A stretch of 9,203 nucleotides of DNA from NCBI GenBank assembly GCA_023423475.1, contig JAFAFN010000369.1, positions 1 to 9,203 of the forward strand, written 5' to 3'. Both the position numbers and the translations under genes were made by a program. Origin of the DNA: Actinomycetes bacterium (GTDB lineage: Bacteria > Actinomycetota > Acidimicrobiia > Acidimicrobiales > Microtrichaceae). Below are positions 5,787 to 9,203 of the stretch, piece after piece (position 1 is the stretch's first letter; the number at the start of each line of letters is the position of its first letter). Under the pieces are notes generated by a model, which was not told where the DNA came from, did not search any database, and saw only the letters and a list, made by a program, of their open reading frames with translations.

Positions 5787-7207
5787 TGCCCGACGTGACC
5801 CCGGCTCTGATCGACGGCGAGGACGTCCTCACCGACGCCACCAGCGAGGTGCACTCGCCCTATGACGGATCGCTGGTCGGCGAGGTGCCGGCGTGCGATC
5901 AGCCGGAGATCGACCGTGCGGTCGCGGTGGCGCTCGCACGCCACCGATCGGGCGCCCTGCCGGCCTACGAGCGCGCCGAGGTGCTCGACCAGGTCGCGGT
6001 CCTGCTCGACCTCCGCATCGACGACTTCGCACGGTTGATCGCCACGGAGTCGGCCAAGCCGATCACGACGGCGCGCGGTGAGGCCGAGCGGGCGATCGAC
6101 ACGCTCCGCTTCTCCGCAGCCCAGGCCCGCACGTTCACCGGTGAGACGATCCCGATGGACGCGAGCGCTGCCGGTGTCGGCAAGCTCGGCTACGTGATGC
6201 GGGTGCCCATCGGCGTGGTCGCAGCGATCTCGCCGTTCAACTTCCCGCTGAACCTGGTGTGCCACAAGATCGCGCCCGCCGTCGCTGCCGGCTGCCCGGT
6301 GGTGCTCAAGCCGGCCTCGGCGACTCCGCTGACCGCGCTCGCGATCGTGCGGCTCTTCGAGGAAGCCGGGTTGCCACCGGGCTGGCTGAACGTCGTCACC
6401 GCCAAGGGCCGACTCGCCAACCACCTCGTGGAGCACCCCGACGTCGCGATGGTCACCTTCACCGGCTCGCCCCCGGTCGGCTGGGGCATCCGCGCCGCGG
6501 TGCCGCACAAGCGGGTGGGTCTCGAGCTCGGCAACAACGCCCCGGTGATCATCGAGCCCTCGGCCGACCTCGAGCTCGCCGCGTCGCGCATCGCCGTGGG
6601 CGGCTACTCCTTCGCCGGACAGTCGTGCATCTCGGTGCAGCGGGTCTACGTGCACCACGAGGTCCACGACGAGCTCGCCGAGCTGCTGAGTGCCAAGGTG
6701 GCGGACCTGGTCGTCGGCGATCCGCTGGACGCGGCGACGCAGGTGTCGGCGCTGATCGACCCGGGCGAGACCGACCGCGTCGAGCAGTGGATCGGTGACG
6801 CGGTCGACTCCGGTGCGAGCGTGCTGACCGGCGCGGTCCGCACCGGCGAGGACCTGCTCGCCCCGACGGTGCTCGACGGCATCACCGCGTCGATGGAGGT
6901 CAGCCGCAACGAGGTGTTCGGACCGATGGTCGGCCTGGCGGCGTACCGCGACCTCGACCAGGCGATCGAGTGGTCCAACGACACGAAGTACGGGCTGCAG
7001 GCCGGCATCTTCACCAAGGAGCTCGCGGTCGCGCTCGAGGCGGTGCGCCGGCTCGACTTCGGTGGCGTCACGGTCAACGAGGTCCCGACCTTCCGTGCCG
7101 ACCAGATGCCCTACGGCGGGATCCGCGACTCGGGCAACACCCGAGAGGGCCCTGCGTTCGCCGTCGAGGAGCTCACCGAGCGCCGCATGGTCGTCATCCA
7201 GGGCTGA
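5786..7207 (+). CDS. NAD(P)-dependent aldehyde dehydrogenase family protein, 473 aa
   Basis: It oxidises an aldehyde to the acid, or CoA ester in some branches, using NAD(P)+, in the cytoplasm. All catalytic residues are visible: Asn152 in SPFNFP, Lys175 in VVLKPAS, general-base Glu247 in GLELGNNAP, nucleophile Cys281 in GQSCISVQRVYVH, and Glu376 in NEVFGP. The C-terminal MPYGGIRDSG motif is at about 441-450. The length is normal. The combination 'ELG-N-APVII ... AGQSCISVQR' is typical of the lactaldehyde/ALDH21-like branch, not of betaine or succinate-semialdehyde enzymes, but the substrate cannot be read from sequence. ATG 5786 is preferred because of the -10 box seven bases upstream. The downstream hairpin at 7234-7268 ends the unit. 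Confidence 0.93.
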   Translation: MPDVTPALIDGEDVLTDATSEVHSPYDGSLVGEVPACDQPEIDRAVAVALARHRSGALPAYERAEVLDQVAVLLDLRIDDFARLIATESAKPITTARGEAERAIDTLRFSAAQARTFTGETIPMDASAAGVGKLGYVMRVPIGVVAAISPFNFPLNLVCHKIAPAVAAGCPVVLKPASATPLTALAIVRLFEEAGLPPGWLNVVTAKGRLANHLVEHPDVAMVTFTGSPPVGWGIRAAVPHKRVGLELGNNAPVIIEPSADLELAASRIAVGGYSFAGQSCISVQRVYVHHEVHDELAELLSAKVADLVVGDPLDAATQVSALIDPGETDRVEQWIGDAVDSGASVLTGAVRTGEDLLAPTVLDGITASMEVSRNEVFGPMVGLAAYRDLDQAIEWSNDTKYGLQAGIFTKELAVALEAVRRLDFGGVTVNEVPTFRADQMPYGGIRDSGNTREGPAFAVEELTERRMVVIQG

Positions 7208-7233
7208 GCACGACGAGGGGCCGCTGCTTCCGA

Positions 7234-7268
7234 CGAGCGTTGTGGTCGCTCAGCGACCGCAACGCTCG
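7234..7268. terminator. Strong hairpin between convergent genes
   Basis: A 17-pair stem, CGAGCGTTGTGGTCGCT with AGCGACCGCAACGCTCG, is closed around one central base, with only one G-T position at 7243/7259. It lies 27 bases after the aldehyde dehydrogenase stop and 27 bases before the stop of the opposing gene. GGAATTT follows on the plus strand, a weak U-tract; none follows on the minus strand. It probably terminates the plus-strand transcript and may also stop the minus-strand one. Confidence 0.8.
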
Positions 7269-7294
7269 GAATTTCGAGACGACCGGCTGGCGGG

Positions 7295-7834
7295 TCAGCT
7301 GGCGTCGGGGTGACGCTGGGCGATCGAGGTGAGCACCGCAGCGCGTTGCTCGTCGGTCAGCGCTCCCTTGCCGTACGCCACTTCGACACCCTCGTTCAGC
7401 TCGGCGACCGTCGTACGGCGCACCACCAGCGAGGCGCCGTCGGTGACCTCGATCGCGAGCGGGAGGAACGCCAGGCGCACCCACGGCGGCGGCAGCTCGC
7501 CGTTGGTCAGCAGCAGCACTCCGCGTGTGGTCGACTCGCCCTCGGACCGTTCGCGCTGCAGCTGCCGGCGGAACACGTCGTGGTCGAACGGCTCGCGCAG
7601 CATCACCACGCCGTCGTGGTCCACCAGCTCGGCGACCATCGGTCCGTCGAGCAACGTCGAGTCGAAGCCCGGCACGTCGTCGTCGAAGAGCACCTGCACG
7701 ACCGTCTGGGGCTGCCCCTCGACGGTCGTCGGTGCCACGTCGACACCGAGGATGCCGTCTCGCGCACCGGCGGAGCCGGGCGCCACCATCGAACGGCCCG
7801 GACCACCGCCGAGCTCGGCACGGATCAGTTCCAT
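7295..7834 (-). CDS. Conserved-looking hypothetical protein, 179 aa
   Basis: I do not recognise this family. The protein is soluble, slightly acidic and has no signal peptide or membrane helix. A Gly-rich N-terminus (residues 9-30) precedes an alternating strand-rich region (VDVAPTTVEGQPQTVVQVLFDD, about 31-52). A charged helix near 86-101 (FRRQLQRERSEGESTT) is followed by further strands and a helical C-terminus (TDEQRAAVLTSIAQRH). ATG 7834 is the only start after an in-frame upstream stop; GAGG lies about nine bases before it. It lies 28 bp downstream of the YqgE-family gene, bridged by a 9-codon ORF, so the two are almost certainly translated from one message. A shared process with YqgE is inferred only from this pairing. 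Codon use is normal for the region. Confidence 0.75.
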   Translation of the reverse strand: MELIRAELGGGPGRSMVAPGSAGARDGILGVDVAPTTVEGQPQTVVQVLFDDDVPGFDSTLLDGPMVAELVDHDGVVMLREPFDHDVFRRQLQRERSEGESTTRGVLLLTNGELPPPWVRLAFLPLAIEVTDGASLVVRRTTVAELNEGVEVAYGKGALTDEQRAAVLTSIAQRHPDAS

Positions 7835-7863
7835 CAGGCGGCCTCGTCCAGCTTCGGTTCCAT
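7834..7863 (-). promoter_or_regulatory. 9-codon mini-ORF linking yqgE to the 179-aa gene
   Basis: The yqgE stop TGA (7865-7863) overlaps an ATG (7863-7861) as TGATG. That ATG opens MEPKLDEAA, whose own TGA (7836-7834) overlaps the next gene's ATG (7834-7832), again as TGATG. Eight of nine codons end in G or C. A terminating ribosome could step from yqgE through this peptide into the 179-aa gene without leaving the message. Confidence 0.4.
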
Positions 7864-8438
7864 CAGTTGACGCTCACATCGTCGGGGAACAAGCCCTGCG
7901 CCGCGATGCGTCCACCCTGGCGGCGCATCACGCGGCGCCACAGCTGCTCGGGGTCGCTGCACAGCACGTCGTCGGGCATCGCCTCGACCACGTACCAGGC
8001 GCCGGCCGCGAGCTCGGCGTCGAGCTGGCCGGCCGACCAGCCCGAGTAGCCCGTGTAGAGACGCACCAGCTCGACGCCTCGGACGAGCCCGTTGACCAAG
8101 GACTGCGCGTCGACCACCACGACCGGACCGTCGAGCACCTCGGCGTGTTCGACCTCGGCGCCGAGTCGACGCCGACCGAGCGCGAGCAGACCACCCACCG
8201 AGACCGGTCCGCCGACGAAGAACACGTCAGGTCCGACCAGGGGCACCGGGAGATCCTCGAGATGCTCGCCGACCTCGGTCCCCGACGGGTGGTTCAGGAC
8301 GATGCCGAAGGCACCGGCTTCGTCGTGCTCGAGCACCAGCACGACGGACTGCTCGAAGTTGTCGTCGCCGAGGTCCGGGACCGACACCAGCAGCTGACGA
8401 GCGGCCGAGGGCCGCAGCGGTGCGTCGTCGCTGGTCAT
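7863..8438 (-). CDS. yqgE: YqgE/AlgH family protein (DUF179)
   Basis: The 191 residues match the YqgE/AlgH family over the full length. The N-terminal LLVSVPDLGDDNFEQSVVLV lies at 16-35, GIVLNHPSG at 45-53, FFVGGPVSVGGLLAL at 73-87, and the signature GYSGWSAGQLDAEL at 130-143. The usual helical C-terminus with PDDVL is at 155-159. The fold is a compact beta-rich domain. AlgH was first linked to alginate regulation in Pseudomonas, but the molecular role is unresolved in most bacteria, and nothing here settles it. Translation starts at ATG 8438, with GGGGC upstream inside a large palindrome. It is the middle member of a minus-strand row, 36 bp after the amidohydrolase and coupled to the 179-aa gene. 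Confidence 0.92.
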   Translation of the reverse strand: MTSDDAPLRPSAARQLLVSVPDLGDDNFEQSVVLVLEHDEAGAFGIVLNHPSGTEVGEHLEDLPVPLVGPDVFFVGGPVSVGGLLALGRRRLGAEVEHAEVLDGPVVVVDAQSLVNGLVRGVELVRLYTGYSGWSAGQLDAELAAGAWYVVEAMPDDVLCSDPEQLWRRVMRRQGGRIAAQGLFPDDVSVN

Positions 8439-8449
8439 CGGAACAGACT

Positions 8450-8465
8450 GCCCCGGGCCCGGGGC
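8450..8465. repeat. 16-bp GC palindrome GCCCCGGGCCCGGGGC before yqgE
   Basis: This is a perfect 16-bp all-G/C palindrome in the 36-bp gap between the amidohydrolase and yqgE, ending 11 bases before the yqgE ATG. A second inverted repeat, TCACCTCAGGTGA (8470-8482), covers the amidohydrolase stop codon. Possible roles are an operator, an mRNA structure dampening read-through, or occlusion of the yqgE start. No T-tract follows it. Confidence 0.4.
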
Positions 8466-8474
8466 CGTGTCACC

Positions 8475-9203
8475 TCAGGTGATGTCGAGCGACAGCATCT
8501 TGATCGCGTTGCCGCGGAGGATCTTGTACTGCTCGTCCTTGGAGAGGTGCGCCATCATCTTCTGCGCGACCTGCTTGGTGTGGGGCCAGGTGGTGTCGGT
8601 GTGCGGGTAGTCCGTCTCGAAGGTGACGTTGTCGAGCCCGATCACGTCGAGCGAGTTGAGTCCGTGCTGGTCGCGGAAGAAGCAGCCGTAGACCTGCTTG
8701 TAGTAGTAGGTCGACGGCGGCTCGGGGATGAGGTCGGCGACGCCGCCCCACGCGCGGTGCTCGCTCCACACGTCGTCGACGCGCTCGAGGATGTACGGGA
8801 GCCAACCGATCTGGCCCTCGGAGTAGGCGAGGCGCAGCTCGGGGAAGCGCACGAGCACGCCCGAGAACAGGAAGTCCGAGAGGCTGGCCATCGAGTTGTT
8901 GAAGCTCAGCGACGCGGCGACCGCGACCGGTGCGTCGGGCGACGTGGCCGGCATGCGCGACGACGAACCGATGTGCATGCACACGACGGTCTGGGTGTCG
9001 GAGCACGCCCTGAACAGCGGGTCCCAGTAGCCCGAGTGGATGCTCGGCAGACCGAGGTGCGGCGGGATCTCGGAGAAGCACACCGCACGACAACCGCGGG
9101 CGGCGTTGCGGCGCACCTCTGCAGCGGCGAGCTCGGCGTCCCACAGCGGGATGATGCACAGCGGGACGAGGTGGCCGTCGGAGTCGCCGCACCACTCCTC
9201 GAC
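8475..9203 (-). CDS. Amidohydrolase-2 family (TIM-barrel) metal-dependent hydrolase, C-terminal part
   Basis: The frame is open from the right edge to TGA 8477-8475, giving the last 242 residues of a protein of probably 380-420. The family (PF04909-type, COG2159) includes metal-dependent hydrolases and decarboxylases acting on cyclic or aromatic compounds. Numbering from the first visible codon, conserved positions include His77 in VCMHIGSS, Glu129 in LAYSEGQIGW, and Asp198 in FETDYPHTDTTWPH, the expected metal/catalytic Asp motif near the C-terminus. LGLPSIHSGYWDPLFRAC at about 50-67 and RGNAIKMLSL at 230-239 are also typical. The N-terminal HxH metal motif would be upstream of this window and was not checked. 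Actinobacteria of soil and water often have many paralogues, so the substrate is not predicted. It probably shares a transcript with yqgE downstream. Confidence 0.92.
   Translation of the reverse strand, partial: VEEWCGDSDGHLVPLCIIPLWDAELAAAEVRRNAARGCRAVCFSEIPPHLGLPSIHSGYWDPLFRACSDTQTVVCMHIGSSSRMPATSPDAPVAVAASLSFNNSMASLSDFLFSGVLVRFPELRLAYSEGQIGWLPYILERVDDVWSEHRAWGGVADLIPEPPSTYYYKQVYGCFFRDQHGLNSLDVIGLDNVTFETDYPHTDTTWPHTKQVAQKMMAHLSKDEQYKILRGNAIKMLSLDIT

Noticed and set aside
4892..6667. 591-codon open frame on the minus strand opposite the EcsC-like and aldehyde dehydrogenase genes
   Set aside because: The translation is Asp/Arg/His/Gly-rich with no recognisable family. The plus strand encodes clear proteins with an intact catalytic set, so this is the usual antisense open frame of high-GC DNA.
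1..9203. tRNA, rRNA, CRISPR arrays, transposases, integrases, toxin-antitoxin or defence genes
   Set aside because: None were recognised on either strand. The gene content is ordinary chromosomal housekeeping and metabolism, so no claim of a new multi-gene system is made.

Overview
The window is GC-rich (visibly well over 60% G+C) and densely coded, with strong G/C preference at third codon positions and frequent GTG starts. Several starts lie 6-7 bases after a TANNNT box with no Shine-Dalgarno sequence. Together with an actinobacterial-style SOS box and the gene families present, this points to a high-GC actinobacterium. An acidimicrobial lineage such as Ilumatobacter or Microthrix is possible, but that is a guess from gene content. 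I see no rRNA, tRNA, CRISPR array, insertion sequence or prophage module. It reads as ordinary chromosome.

Layout. The left third (1-2801) is read from the minus strand. In order of increasing coordinate it holds the 5' part of a GT61/DUF563-like glycosyltransferase cut by the window edge, a 57-residue single-pass membrane protein, a 120-residue zinc-ribbon plus coiled-coil protein, and an MscS-family mechanosensitive channel with a secreted Pro/Thr-rich N-terminal extension. A divergent intergenic region (2802-2975) carries a perfect 14-bp LexA-like palindrome. After it the plus strand takes over: an HTH_42 DNA glycosylase of the YcaQ/AlkX type, a small basic protein of unknown function, an EcsC-like protein with an acidic tail, and an aldehyde dehydrogenase. 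A strong hairpin at 7234-7268 separates these from a minus-strand group in which an amidohydrolase (cut at the right edge), a YqgE/AlgH-family protein and an unknown 179-residue protein lie in tandem.

How they work together. There is no single pathway. The clearest functional link is the SOS-type operator in front of the putative crosslink-repair glycosylase, which suggests damage-inducible expression. The amidohydrolase, yqgE and 179-aa genes are closely spaced and probably co-transcribed, at least the last two.

The most unusual recurring signal is at the starts of genes. Four genes (GT61, the 57-aa membrane protein, the glycosylase and the 179-aa protein) are each preceded by a 9-17 codon open frame whose stop codon overlaps the downstream start (GTGA, ATGA, GTGA, TGATG). 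In two cases another feature makes this look functional: a hairpin over the GT61 start, and a leaderless-type promoter in front of the glycosylase mini-ORF. Some of these may be chance, and the GT61 case could instead be a frameshift.
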